This document shows positions 24,622-33,314 of a stretch of 41,959 nucleotides of DNA, piece after piece (position 1 is the stretch's first letter; every line of letters starts with the position of its first letter). This DNA comes from Allobrachymonas sp. (GTDB lineage: Bacteria; Pseudomonadota; Gammaproteobacteria; Burkholderiales; Burkholderiaceae_C), in NCBI GenBank assembly GCA_030529505.1, contig JAUMWT010000016.1, positions 1 to 41,959 of the forward strand, written 5' to 3'. The notes beneath the pieces are model-generated. The model had not been told where the DNA came from. It searched no databases and saw nothing but the letters and a program-made list of their open reading frames with translations. The position numbers and the translations under genes were made by a program.

Positions 24622-25231
24622 GGTGAAAAACCTGCGTTTCCGCTGGCAGGCTGACGGGCCCTGGATGTTGAATGGCGTCAATCTGCGCGTGGCGCCGGGC
24701 GAAACGGTGGGCATCATGGGCCGTTCGGGTTGTGGCAAATCCACCATGGCGCGTCTGCTCACGGGGCATATGCCCATGCAGGGTGGCGAGGTGCTGCTGG
24801 ACGGCAAACCTTTGCCCAGCACGGGCGCACGGCCTGTGCAACTGGTGATGCAGCATGCCGAGCTGGCCCTGAACCCGCGCTGGCGCATTGGCGAATCGCT
24901 GCGCGAAGGCTGGCAGCCCGATGCGCAAACGCTGCACAGCTTCGGCATTCGCGAGGCTTGGCTCAAGCGCTTTCCGCACGAACTTTCGGGCGGCGAGATG
25001 CAGCGCATTTCCATCGTGCGCGCCCTGATCCCGCAATTGCGCGTGCTCGTGGCCGATGAGCTGACTACCATGCACGACCCCATCACCCAGGTGCAAATCT
25101 GGCGCGCTTTGCAAGAACAGGCGCGCACGCGCGGCGTGGGCTTGCTGGCCATCAGCCACGATGCCGCCTTGCTGCAAGCCCTGAATGCGCGCGTGCTGCA
25201 CATGCGCGACGGCGTGCTGCACGCAGGCTGA
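24614..25231 (+). CDS. ABC transporter ATP-binding protein (DppF/NikE type), short form
   Basis: Second ATPase, 205 residues; the ATG at 24614 overlaps the stop of the previous gene and is preceded by GGAGG. Walker A GRSGCGKS is at 36-43, the signature is LSGGEMQR, and Walker B reads VLVADELTTMHDP instead of the usual DEPTSALD, keeping the catalytic Glu but with an altered D-loop. The H-loop is AISHDA. It is about 50-60 residues shorter than DppF/NikE and ends after the H-loop region, lacking the C-terminal HPYTxxLL tail. It may still pair with the complete ATPase to form an asymmetric dimer. A terminator follows about 95 bases later. Confidence 0.9.
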   Translation: MLEVKNLRFRWQADGPWMLNGVNLRVAPGETVGIMGRSGCGKSTMARLLTGHMPMQGGEVLLDGKPLPSTGARPVQLVMQHAELALNPRWRIGESLREGWQPDAQTLHSFGIREAWLKRFPHELSGGEMQRISIVRALIPQLRVLVADELTTMHDPITQVQIWRALQEQARTRGVGLLAISHDAALLQALNARVLHMRDGVLHAG

Positions 25232-25325
25232 CTCTGCATCTGTGACTTTGTCACCGCCGCATCAAGCGGCGCGTGTGCGGCAGCGTTGTTCAATTGGAGG
25301 CGCGACCTTCATGTCGCTGCCATGA

Positions 25326-25354
25326 AAACGGCCTGCTGTGAGAGCAGGCCGTTT
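25326..25354 (+). terminator. Likely terminator of the transporter operon
   Basis: Perfect 12-bp stem AAACGGCCTGCT / AGCAGGCCGTTT with a 5-base loop. The T-tail is only three bases, but the A-tract opposite supports a bidirectional terminator shared with the convergent small gene downstream. Confidence 0.7.
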
Positions 25355-25518
25355 GGCAGGTGGTGGCTGGATATTGAGCCTTTGCGCCAAGCGCTTTGAT
25401 TGATCGGGGTGAATGATTTCAGCGACTGACGCGGATTGACGCCGCTGTGTACGGTTGATGTTGCAGGCGCAAGTGGCACAAACGGGGGCAGCAAGCGCAG
25501 CTGCTGTTTGGGCTCGGT

Positions 25519-25686
25519 TCAGTGCACGCCAGGAGCGAGGGTCTCGGGTGCCTGCATGTTGCTGTTGGGGGCAATGGCGGCGGCTTGGTGATCGGCGTCG
25601 GAACGGTCCCAGGCCCAGGCGGCCAGTACGCCAAAAGTCAGCAAAATCAACAGGGCGGCCAGCAGGCGCGTCAACATGGCAGTCAC
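25519..25686 (-). CDS. Small single-pass membrane protein, unknown function
   Basis: About 55 codons from a GTG at 25686 that follows AGG by 8 bases; an ATG three codons inside gives 52 residues beginning MLTRLLAALLILLTFGVL. One strongly hydrophobic helix (about residues 5-23) is followed by WAWDRSDADHQAAAIAPNSN and a short polar tail. No family is recognised. Codon bias and the helix followed by a polar tail favour a real gene, but the evidence is modest. It converges on the transporter operon. Confidence 0.45.
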   Translation of the reverse strand: MTAMLTRLLAALLILLTFGVLAAWAWDRSDADHQAAAIAPNSNMQAPETLAPGVH

Positions 25687-25846
25687 GATCGGAACCTCGT
25701 TTTTTTGAATCGCGGTATTGTTGCAGAGCGCTTGGGGCTGCCCTGTGTCAAATGTCACGGCACACGCGCTGAGCGCAGCACTTCTTACCTGCGTTTACAG
25801 AAAAAGGGCGGCTCGTGCGTGAATCGCGAAGGTTTTGTTGCTTTTA

Positions 25847-26033
25847 GGGCCTGTTCAAGATCTCGGCGTAAGTGGGCAAAAAGCGGTTTGGGATGGGATG
25901 CAGGGCGCAAAACGCAAAACGCAAAACGCGGCCAATGGTGCGTGAACAGTGCGTGCTATTGGCAAGTTTTGCAACACCGCAGACCGCCCCAATCCGCTTG
26001 ATGGCTCGCCGTGCAGGGATTTGGAACAGGCGC
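25847..26033 (-). mobile_element. MITE-like element, copy H (187 bp, TSD TTA)
   Basis: Reverse orientation. Termini are GGGCCTGTTCAAGATCTC (left) and TTTGGAACAGGCGC (right), with TTA on both sides (25844-25846, 26034-26036). The interior keeps GGGATGGGATGCAGGGCGCAAA and the CGCAGACCGCCC core end, but includes a local tandem expansion of AAAACGC (three units near 25910-25930). It lies between the small membrane protein gene and amn. Confidence 0.8.
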
Positions 26034-26036
26034 TTA

Positions 26037-26537
26037 GGCCATGCACTTATGCGACACGGCCGATGCATCGTTGCCACGCAGATGAAGCGCTCAGATCAGC
26101 CACGGCCTTGAAAGCACACAAGTTGCAAACGGCATCGGCTGGGGGCGCTGGCCTTGTTGGCTGCCGCTGCGCCGTGACTGCCCGTGCGGGCAGCTGTGGC
26201 AGGGGGGATGAAGGGCTTGTCTGCGAAGCCCCAGCCAGGTGGCGCGGCACAGGCATCTGGCTCAAGCATCGGGCTCAGGCATTCATCTTTGGGAGCGATG
26301 CAAGACGGGCAGCGCAGGTGATTGCTTGCGTTGGCTTCGTGGCGCCTGGCTTGGGCATGCAGCTGGGGCCTTGCAAGCAGGGTCTGGCCAAACGCCGCGC
26401 GCAAAAGGCGTGTACAGACGGCCCATACAAACAGGCAATCAGCGAAAGGGGCGCTCAGCGAAAAGTGCACTCAGCGAGTCGCGCAAGGCTGGCGCCCTTG
26501 CGCTGCTCATCGCCACCTCCACTGCCTGGCCCGGGCG
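26037..26537. other. Gap downstream of amn, no gene recognised
   Basis: About 500 bases. A short imperfect direct repeat of about 16 bases (CAGCGAAAGGGGCGCT, then CAGCGAAAAGTGCACT) occurs at about 26440-26475. No protein family, terminator with a T-run or RNA gene is evident. Confidence 0.35.
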
Positions 26538-28040
26538 TTATTGAAAGGCCACTTCCTGAAAGCTGCGCAGCTTGCGGCTATGGAGTTGTTCCACGCCGTT
26601 TTCGCGCAGCAGCTCCAGCGCGCGGATGCCGATGCGCAGGTGCTGATCGACCCGTTGGCGGTAGAAGTGGTCGGCCATGCCGGGCAGTTTGATTTCGCCA
26701 TGCATGGGCTTGTCGCTTACGCACAGCAGGGTGCCGTAGGGCACGCGAAAGCGCAGGCCGTTGGCGGCCACGGTGGCGCTTTCCATGTCGATGGCAATGG
26801 CCCGGCTTTGGCTGAAGCGGCGCACGGGCAGGTTGTTGTCTTGCAGCTCCCAGTTGCGGTTGTCGGTGGTGGCCACCGTGCCGGTGCGCAGCACGGCCTT
26901 GAGGTCGGCGTCGCGCAACTGTGTTACGTCGGCCACGGCCTGTTGCAGGGCCTGCTGGATTTCGGCCAGCGCGGGTACGGGCACCCACAGCGGCAGGTCG
27001 TCGTCGAGCACGTGGTCGTCGCGCACATAGCCGTGGGCCAGCACGTAGTCGCCCAGCCGCTGGCTGTTGCGCAGGCCTGCGCAGTGGCCCAGCATGATCC
27101 AGGCGTGCGGGCGCAGCACGGCCACATGGTCGCTCATGGTTTTGGCATTGCTCGGTCCCACGCCGATATTGATCATGGTGATGCCGCTGTGCCCCGGCCG
27201 CACCAGGTGGTAGGCGGGCATTTGCGGCGGGCGCGTGGGGTGCGTGCCTTGCACGAAATCTGCAGGGGCGCCGTGGCGCATGTGGTGGGTGACGACGTTG
27301 CCCGGCTCCACGAAGGCGGTGTAGCCGCTCGCGTCATCTTGCATGGCCTGCTGGCCCAGGCGGATGAATTCGTCGATGTAGAACTGGTAGTTGGTGAACA
27401 GCACGAAGTTCTGAAAGTGCTGCGCGTCGGTGCCGCTGTAATGGCGCAGGCGCTGCAGGGAGTAGTCCACTCGCGGCGCGGTGAACAGGGCCAGCGGCTG
27501 CGGTGCGCCAGGTGGCAGCTCCAGCGTGCCGTTGGCGATGCTGTCGTCCATGGCGTACAGATCGGGCCAGTCGAAGCGCATCTTCATGCGCTGGCGCTGT
27601 TCGGGCGTCAGGCTGCCTTCGTGGTGCACGCTGGGATCCAGCGCAAAGTGCAGGGCAATGGGCTGCTGGCTGGTGCCGACTTCCAGGCTCAGATCGGTCT
27701 GGGCCAGCAGCAGCTCGAATTGCTCGCGGTAGTAATCGGCAAACAGATCGGGGGCGGTGAGCGTGGTTTGGTGCACGCCGGGGCTGGAAACAAAACCGTA
27801 GGTGCGGTGGATCTCGCCACGCGGCACGTCCACGGCGGCCTGCGTATGTACACGCACTTGCGGATAAAAGGCGCGGGCCTTGTGCGGCAGATCGCCTGCG
27901 GCCATGAAGAGTGCCAGTTCATGCCGCAAATGCTCGACGGCTTGCTGGTAAATGGTTTGCACCTGCGCCAAGGCTGCATCGGCATCGCTGAATGGCTGCG
28001 GGGCGATGTAGGGGGGTGTGTTGTCGTGTGCGTGGCTCAT
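26538..28040 (-). CDS. amn: AMP nucleosidase
   Basis: Hydrolyses AMP to adenine and ribose 5-phosphate, controlling adenylate pools; cytoplasmic. The ATG at 28040 gives 500 residues (MSHAHDNTPPYIAPQPFSDA), close to the family length; in-frame upstream starts would add up to 18 residues. The N-terminal AMP_N domain covers about 20-190. The nucleoside-phosphorylase-like C-terminal domain includes ITMINIGVGPSNAKTMSDH, WIMLGHCAGLRNSQRLGDYV, the ribose/base-binding block AIDMESATVAANG, and VSDKPMHGEIKLPGMADHFY. It is divergent from gluQ with 130 bases between starts. Confidence 0.94.
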   Translation of the reverse strand: MSHAHDNTPPYIAPQPFSDADAALAQVQTIYQQAVEHLRHELALFMAAGDLPHKARAFYPQVRVHTQAAVDVPRGEIHRTYGFVSSPGVHQTTLTAPDLFADYYREQFELLLAQTDLSLEVGTSQQPIALHFALDPSVHHEGSLTPEQRQRMKMRFDWPDLYAMDDSIANGTLELPPGAPQPLALFTAPRVDYSLQRLRHYSGTDAQHFQNFVLFTNYQFYIDEFIRLGQQAMQDDASGYTAFVEPGNVVTHHMRHGAPADFVQGTHPTRPPQMPAYHLVRPGHSGITMINIGVGPSNAKTMSDHVAVLRPHAWIMLGHCAGLRNSQRLGDYVLAHGYVRDDHVLDDDLPLWVPVPALAEIQQALQQAVADVTQLRDADLKAVLRTGTVATTDNRNWELQDNNLPVRRFSQSRAIAIDMESATVAANGLRFRVPYGTLLCVSDKPMHGEIKLPGMADHFYRQRVDQHLRIGIRALELLRENGVEQLHSRKLRSFQEVAFQ

Positions 28041-28170
28041 GGGTCTCATCTGGCGGCTGTGCTGCTGCGGCCCATTGTAGGCAGGCGGCTGCAAGTGGTG
28101 GCTGTGCTGGGCCGAGGCGTCTGGCTTGGCACGAAACGGCCTCGGCTACCATGCAAGGCCCAGATACGTG

Positions 28171-29214
28171 ATGCACCACGCCTTTTTCACCATGCCGCCC
28201 GCCGCTGCTTCTTCGCCCCTTGCCACAGCGCCCTGCACCAATCGCTACGTGGGCCGCTTCGCGCCCTCGCCCACGGGGCCGTTGCATGCGGGCTCGCTGG
28301 TGGCGGCTTTGGCCAGCTGGCTCGATGCACGCGCGCACGGCGGCATCTGGCGCGTGCGCATTGAAGATGTGGACACCGCCCGCTGCAGCGCCCAGGCGCA
28401 CGCCGCCATCTTGCGACAGTTGCAGCAGCACGGCCTGCGGCCTGATGGCGAGGTGCTGGTGCAATCGCAGCGCAGCGCCGTGTACCAGCAGGCCTTGGAT
28501 GGCTTGCGGGCGAAGCATCTGGTGTACCCCTGCAGCTGCTCGCGCCGCCAGATTGCGCAGGCCCTGCAAGCACAGGGTGATGAGCGCGCGCGCCACGGTG
28601 AGTTGATCTATCCTGGAACGTGCAGGCCTGGTCGGGCTGCGTTGGGTGCGCCGGTGCTTGGGCGTGAGCCGAAAGCGGCCTGCGCATCTGCTCCTCCTGT
28701 CAATCGGGCATGCGCCTGGCGTTTGCACGTGGCAGCCTGCCTGCAACAGCAGGGTTTGGCGGCGGATGCCACCACGACTTGGCACGACCGGCGCCTGGGC
28801 ACGCAGCATCAAATCGTGGCGCAAGCCGTGGGCGACTTTGTGCTGCGCCGATCGGATGGCCTGTGGGCTTACCAGCTGGCCGTGGTGGTGGACGATGCCG
28901 CCCAGGGCATCACCCACGTGGTGCGCGGCGAAGACCTGGCCGACAACACCCCGCGCCAGATCGTGCTGCAGCAGGCGCTGGGCCTGCCCACGCCGCAATA
29001 CTTGCACACGCCGCTGGTGCGCGGTGCCGATGGCGACAAGCTTTCCAAGCAAAACGGTGCGGCGGCCTTGCCCGATGGCGATGCGGCTGGCTTGGTGCGC
29101 AATCTGCAAGCGTCCGCCCGGGTGCTGGGCTTGCCTGCCGTGGCAGCGGCCACGCCCGAGCAGGCCCTGGCGCAGTGGGTGGGGCCTTGGCGGCAGCGTT
29201 GGCTGGGCGGATAA
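28171..29214 (+). CDS. gluQ: Glutamyl-Q tRNA(Asp) synthetase
   Basis: Truncated glutamyl-tRNA-synthetase paralogue that attaches glutamate to queuosine at the wobble position of tRNA(Asp); cytoplasmic. From the ATG at 28171 it has 347 residues. The class I HIGH-equivalent [13 protein letters not shown] is at 30-42 and the KMSKS-equivalent KLSKQ begins at 290. Zinc-binding residues C121, C123 and Y147xxxC151 are present, as in E. coli YadB, and the anticodon-binding domain of GluRS is absent. The start is uncertain: an ATG seven codons later would also serve. It is longer than E. coli GluQ because of an insertion near 150-180. Confidence 0.92.
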   Translation: MHHAFFTMPPAAASSPLATAPCTNRYVGRFAPSPTGPLHAGSLVAALASWLDARAHGGIWRVRIEDVDTARCSAQAHAAILRQLQQHGLRPDGEVLVQSQRSAVYQQALDGLRAKHLVYPCSCSRRQIAQALQAQGDERARHGELIYPGTCRPGRAALGAPVLGREPKAACASAPPVNRACAWRLHVAACLQQQGLAADATTTWHDRRLGTQHQIVAQAVGDFVLRRSDGLWAYQLAVVVDDAAQGITHVVRGEDLADNTPRQIVLQQALGLPTPQYLHTPLVRGADGDKLSKQNGAAALPDGDAAGLVRNLQASARVLGLPAVAAATPEQALAQWVGPWRQRWLGG

Positions 29215-29356
29215 GCGCAAGTGGCTGGCAAGCGATCGGCATTGGAATGCAATTGGGCTGGATACAAGCAGCCCTGGGCCGTTCGCAAGGGGAAGTGGGG
29301 CCTGCGCGTGCGCTGCAAGCTTGACTGCGATCAGGTCGCAGATAAGGCAGCGGTAA

Positions 29357-29543
29357 GAAGCGGTTCAAAGTTTCAACGTGAAGCGGTTGGACAGCGCGCG
29401 GAATGGAACGCTAGGCGCAAACCCGAGGGCATCGTGAAGCGCATGGCCCGAGTGACATGGGCAAGATGAACGCCAAGATTGGCAACGCCGCAAACCGCCT
29501 GCCTCCATTTCCAAGCACCCGTGAGGAAATTTCGGGCAGGTTT
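29357..29543 (-). mobile_element. MITE-like element, copy I (187 bp, degenerate ends)
   Basis: Reverse orientation. The left end GAAGCGGTTCAAAGTTTC and right end GGGCAGGTTT are diverged, but the interior keeps the family core (CGCAAACCGCCTGCCTCCAT, then TTCCAAGCACCCGTGAGG) and the canonical 187-bp length. The left flank is TAA (29354-29356) and the right flank CAA, so no duplication survives. It lies between gluQ and trmB. Confidence 0.7.
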
Positions 29544-29741
29544 CAAGCTGCCGCGGATGTGTTTCCTCATGAGGGCAAAGGTGTTTGTTTCGCTGCTGTG
29601 CGCTGCGCTGGAGGCTTTGTGGCTCACTGCGCCTGGGGCCATGTGTTGCAGCAGGCGCTTTGTAGAATGCGCTGCTTTTGTTTGGGTGCCAATTCCCCAG
29701 CCATTTTTGCAACTCATTGACTGCGCATTTGCGTCCCTGCC

Positions 29742-30470
29742 ATGTCCGAGCTCTCCACTCCCGAATCCGCCCCGCCCAGCGACGTGGCCCACCCGCGCAC
29801 GGTGCGCAGCTTCGTGCGCCGCGCAGGCCGCGTCACCAGCGGGCAGGCCAGGGCCTATGCCGCATGGGGCGATCAGTATCTGCTGCCTTTTGCGCAAAAG
29901 CCGCTGGATGTGGCGCAGGCTTTTGGCCGCGAAGCGCCGCTGGTGCTTGAGATCGGCTTTGGCATGGGCGAGGCCACGGCGCGCATTGCGGCGCTGATGC
30001 CGCAGCTCAACTTCTTGGGTTGCGAAGTGCACGATCCCGGCGTGGGCGCACTGCTCAAGCGCATTGGCGAGCAGGGGCTGGGCAACGTCCGCATCTGCGC
30101 GCACGATGCGGTAGAGGTGCTGCAGCACATGCTGCCACCGGCCAGCTTGCACGGCGTGCACATCTTCTTCCCGGACCCTTGGCACAAAAAGCGCCACCAC
30201 AAGCGCCGCCTGATACAAGCGCCGCTGGTGCACGCATTGGCGTTGCGCCTGCAGCCGGGCGGCTACATCCACTGCGCCACCGATTGGCAGCCCTATGCCG
30301 AGCAGATGCTGGAAGTGCTTGCGAGCGAGCCTTTGCTCGCCAACACGACGACCGCACCTGATGGTTATGCCGAGCGCCCGCACTACCGCCCGCTGACCAA
30401 GTTCGAGCAACGCGGCCTGCGCCTGGGCCACGGCGTTTGGGATCTGGTGTTTGTGCGCAAGCAGGCCTAG
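29742..30470 (+). CDS. trmB: tRNA (guanine-N7-)-methyltransferase
   Basis: SAM-dependent methyltransferase that makes m7G46 in tRNA; cytoplasmic. It has 242 residues. The SAM motif [17 protein letters not shown] is near 67-83, the tRNA-binding catalytic motif [17 protein letters not shown] is intact, and [19 protein letters not shown] is the typical C-terminus. The N-terminal 25 residues are variable. The start ATG at 29742 has a weak ribosome site. The upstream 200 bases separate it from MITE copy I. Confidence 0.95.
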   Translation: MSELSTPESAPPSDVAHPRTVRSFVRRAGRVTSGQARAYAAWGDQYLLPFAQKPLDVAQAFGREAPLVLEIGFGMGEATARIAALMPQLNFLGCEVHDPGVGALLKRIGEQGLGNVRICAHDAVEVLQHMLPPASLHGVHIFFPDPWHKKRHHKRRLIQAPLVHALALRLQPGGYIHCATDWQPYAEQMLEVLASEPLLANTTTAPDGYAERPHYRPLTKFEQRGLRLGHGVWDLVFVRKQA

Positions 30471-30754
30471 CCCGCCTTTGTTGAAAATCTGCCGGGAGCG
30501 GCGGGTGCTGTCAAGTTTTGCGCGCGCTGAATGACTAAGCAGGTGTCATGCCGATGCGGCTGGCTTGGTGCTGAACGTGAAAGAGGCGCGTGCGACAATC
30601 GTGCGCCCCTTCCCGAAAGGAACAGGTGTTTTTCGGCCACCAATTCAGGCCAGCCTTGTACTTGGCGCTTTGCGCCCCATATGCTGGGGCATTGCGCCGC
30701 CACCGGCAACTTGGTTTTTTGATTTGTTTGTTTTGCATACAGAGGAGTCCACTC

Positions 30755-31090
30755 ATGGCCAGCGATCTCATCCTTCACACCACCGATGCCACCTTTGCCA
30801 ACGACGTTTTGCAGTCTGACCTGCCCGTGCTGGTGGACTTCTGGGCGGCTTGGTGCGGGCCGTGCAAGGCCATCGCCCCCGTGCTGGACGAGTTGGCCGG
30901 CACCTATCAGGGCAAAGTCAGGATTGCCAAGATGGATGTGGACGAAAACCAGGCCGTGCCGGCCCAGTTCGGCATCCGCAGTATTCCTACACTGATTCTG
31001 TTCAAGGGCGGCCAATCGGTCGCCACCATCAGCGGTGCACGCCCCAAGGCGCAGCTGGCGGCCTTCCTTGACCAGCACTTGGGCGCTTGA
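30755..31090 (+). CDS. trxA: Thioredoxin 1
   Basis: Cytoplasmic disulfide reductase, 111 residues, the standard length. The active site WCGPC is at 33-37, the cis-proline is in SIPTLILF, and DVDEN is present. The ATG at 30755 follows AGAGGAG. A perfect terminator lies 57 bases after the stop, so it is probably monocistronic. In many relatives rho lies next downstream; here metX follows. Confidence 0.96.
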   Translation: MASDLILHTTDATFANDVLQSDLPVLVDFWAAWCGPCKAIAPVLDELAGTYQGKVRIAKMDVDENQAVPAQFGIRSIPTLILFKGGQSVATISGARPKAQLAAFLDQHLGA

Positions 31091-31147
31091 GGCTTGAGTG
31101 GCGGGCTGCTTTGCCAGCAGCCTGAAACCATTCAGTCTGAATCAAAC

Positions 31148-31180
31148 AAAGGGCCAACACCGGCGGGTGTTGGCCCTTTT
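31148..31180 (+). terminator. Intrinsic terminator after trxA
   Basis: Perfect 13-bp stem AAAGGGCCAACAC / GTGTTGGCCCTTT with a 6-base loop, ending in TTTT. It separates trxA from the metX leader. Confidence 0.92.
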
Positions 31181-31232
31181 CTCATGGGATGGATCAGGGT
31201 CGCCGCCAGGGCCGGGCGCTATACTGCCAAGT

Positions 31233-31336
31233 CTTGCGCCGATTTGCTTCCAGCTTGCGGGCGCAGAGAAGCTGCCAGCCATGCTGCATTTGCGTGCACG
31301 GCGGATGCAGCTTCTGAACAAGTTCAGCTAAAACGG
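31233..31336 (+). ncRNA. SAM-II-like (SAM_alpha) riboswitch in the metX leader, with inserted hairpin
   Basis: P1 is TGCGCC (31235-31240) with GGCGCA (31260-31265), enclosing a 19-base loop that starts with GATTTG and contains CAGCTTGC, matching the GAUUU...CUUGC layout I recall for SAM-II. The pseudoknot partner is visible: AGCTTG (31252-31257) can pair with CAAGTT (31319-31324, one G-U), and the diagnostic 3' sequence GCTAAAA follows (31327-31333). Between P1 and the pseudoknot there is an extra 9-bp stem AGAAGCTGC (31267-31275) / GCAGCTTCT (31307-31315), longer than in compact SAM-II examples. SAM-II normally represses metX/metA-type genes when S-adenosylmethionine is abundant, consistent with the gene downstream. 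The call is by eye, without a covariance search. Confidence 0.75.
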
Positions 31337-31355
31337 ATGTCTGGCGCACACTCAC

Positions 31356-31391
31356 ACCCGGCTTTCCGTTTTTTGGGAAACCGGGTTTTTT
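31356..31391 (+). terminator. Attenuator-like terminator directly before metX
   Basis: ACCCGG-C-TTTCC (31356-31367) pairs with GGAAA-CCGGGT (31376-31386) with one bulged C, followed by a run of T residues to 31391. The metX ATG is only 7 bases further on. TCCGTTTT (31365-31372) within the left arm and loop is complementary to AAAACGGA (31330-31337), which overlaps the riboswitch core, so an antiterminator can be drawn. Confidence 0.8.
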
Positions 31392-31398
31392 CTTGTCC

Positions 31399-32559
31399 AT
31401 GTCTTTCATCGTCACCCCCCAAACCATGCGCTTTGCCGAGCCGCTGCGCCTGCAAAGCGGGGCCAGCCTGCGCGATTACACGCTGGCCTACGAAACCTAT
31501 GGCACCCTCAATGCCGACAAATCCAACGCCGTGCTGATCTGCCATGCGCTCAACGCCTCGCACCATGTGGCAGGCGTGTATGCCGACGACCCGCGCAACA
31601 CCGGCTGGTGGGACAACATGATCGGCCCCGGCAAACCGGTGGATACCGACCGTTTCTTCGTCATCGGCATCAACAACATCGGCTCCTGCTTTGGCAGCAC
31701 CGGCCCGCGCGATGCCAACCCCGATGCCGCGCCCGGCCAGCCGCGCCAGCAATACGGGGCAGACTTTCCGGTCGTCACGGTCGAAGACTGGGTCAACGCC
31801 CAGGCGCGTTTGATCGACGCACTGGGCATTGAGCAATTGGCTGCGGTCATGGGCGGCAGCCTGGGCGGCATGCAAACCTTGTCGTGGACCCTGCAATACC
31901 CCGAACGTATGCGCCACGCCATCGTGATTGCCAGCGCGCCCAACCTCTCGGCCGAGAACATCGCCTTCAACGAAGTGGCACGCCGCGCCATCACCACCGA
32001 TCCCGACTTTCACGGCGGCCACTTTTACGAGCACGGCGTGGTGCCCGCCCGCGGCTTGCGCATTGCGCGCATGATCGGGCACATCACCTACCTGTCGGAC
32101 GATGTGATGAACAGCAAGTTCGGCCGCGAGCTGCGCGAGGCCGTGGCCCACACCGCCACCGGCTACAAATACAGCACGCAAGACATCGAATTCCAGATCG
32201 AAAGCTATCTGCGCTACCAGGGCGACAAATTCAGCAGCTACTTCGATGCCAACACCTATCTGCTCATCACCCGCGCGCTCGATTATTTCGACCCCGCGCG
32301 CGCGTTTGATGGCAACCTCACGCGCACGCTGGCGCAGGCCAAAGCCAACTTTCTGCTCGTGAGCTTTACCACCGATTGGCGCTTTTCGCCCGCGCGCTCG
32401 CGCGAAATCGTCAAGGCCCTGATCGACAACCGCCACCGCGTGAGCTATGCCGAAATCGACGCATCCCACGGACACGATGCTTTCTTGCTCGACGACCCGC
32501 GCTACCACCAACTGATTCGCGCGCGCTTCAACAACATCTACAACGAGGTGGCCATATGA
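31399..32559 (+). CDS. metX: Homoserine O-acyltransferase (MetX)
   Basis: First committed step of methionine synthesis, acylating homoserine with acetyl-CoA or succinyl-CoA; the acyl donor cannot be decided by family alone, because many betaproteobacterial MetX are succinyltransferases. Cytoplasmic, alpha/beta-hydrolase fold, 386 residues. The nucleophile S154 is in GGSLGGMQ, Asp326 in TTDWRFSP, and the catalytic His359 in GHDAFLLD. The ATG at 31399 ([16 protein letters not shown]) fits the family start but lies right after the attenuator terminator, with no free purine-rich ribosome site. It overlaps metW by 4 bases (ATGA). Confidence 0.95.
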   Translation: MSFIVTPQTMRFAEPLRLQSGASLRDYTLAYETYGTLNADKSNAVLICHALNASHHVAGVYADDPRNTGWWDNMIGPGKPVDTDRFFVIGINNIGSCFGSTGPRDANPDAAPGQPRQQYGADFPVVTVEDWVNAQARLIDALGIEQLAAVMGGSLGGMQTLSWTLQYPERMRHAIVIASAPNLSAENIAFNEVARRAITTDPDFHGGHFYEHGVVPARGLRIARMIGHITYLSDDVMNSKFGRELREAVAHTATGYKYSTQDIEFQIESYLRYQGDKFSSYFDANTYLLITRALDYFDPARAFDGNLTRTLAQAKANFLLVSFTTDWRFSPARSREIVKALIDNRHRVSYAEIDASHGHDAFLLDDPRYHQLIRARFNNIYNEVAI

Positions 32560-33143
32560 GCAAGGGCCTGGTCAATATCGAAGCCATTGCCGCCTTGGTG
32601 CCCGCGGGCGCCCGCGTGCTCGACCTGGGCTGTGGCGATGGCGCGCTGCTGGCGCATTTGCAGCAACACAAAGGGTGCAGCGGCTACGGCGTGGAGCTGA
32701 ACGACGCCCATGTGCTGGCCTGCGCGCAGCACGGGGTGGACGTGCTGCAACTCAATCTGGACGAGGGCCTGCAAGGCTTTGCCGACCAGAGCTTTGACGT
32801 GGTGCTGCAAATCGACACCTTTCAGCACCTGCACAACGCGCAAACCATGCTGCTTGAAACGGTGCGCGTGGGGCGCATGGGCATCATCGCCTTTCCCAAC
32901 TTCGCGCACTGGCGCAACCGTCTGTCGATTCTGCGCGGGCGCATGCCGGTCAACGCCCGCCTGCCTTACGAGTGGTACGACACGCCCAACATCCGCGTGG
33001 GCACCTTTGCCGACTTTGGCGTGCTCGCTGCGCGCAACGGCCTGCGCGTGCTTGACCGATTCGGCCTGAGCGAAACCGGCCAGGTCGTGCGCAGCCTGCC
33101 CAATCTGCTGGCCAACACGGCGGTGTATCGCGTGGCGAAATAA
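32556..33143 (+). CDS. metW: MetW methyltransferase-like protein
   Basis: MetX partner protein with a SAM-methyltransferase fold, 195 residues. The SAM motif is [16 protein letters not shown] at about 20-35; [20 protein letters not shown] and [17 protein letters not shown] are MetW signatures. The ATG at 32556 overlaps the metX stop as ATGA, with GAGG upstream, giving translational coupling. In other bacteria MetW is needed together with MetX for efficient homoserine acylation. No terminator is obvious before the convergent hydrolase gene. Confidence 0.95.
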   Translation: MSKGLVNIEAIAALVPAGARVLDLGCGDGALLAHLQQHKGCSGYGVELNDAHVLACAQHGVDVLQLNLDEGLQGFADQSFDVVLQIDTFQHLHNAQTMLLETVRVGRMGIIAFPNFAHWRNRLSILRGRMPVNARLPYEWYDTPNIRVGTFADFGVLAARNGLRVLDRFGLSETGQVVRSLPNLLANTAVYRVAK

Positions 33144-33314
33144 GGCTGAAAAGGGCGGCAGCACGGCCAGCGCAGGCCCTGCGCGTCATGCAAGCGGCAT
33201 GGGCCGTGCATGCCGTGCTTGAATCCGCTTCGGATACTGTTCGGGGGCAAGCTGGCGTGCGGGCCTGCCGCGCAAGTGGCCAAGTGGCTTGGGGTGGCAG
33301 GCGTTTTCGTGGCA

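Noticed and set aside
25905-25930. Tandem AAAACGC units as a CRISPR or iteron array
   Set aside because: Only three short units inside element copy H, with no spacers and no replication gene nearby.
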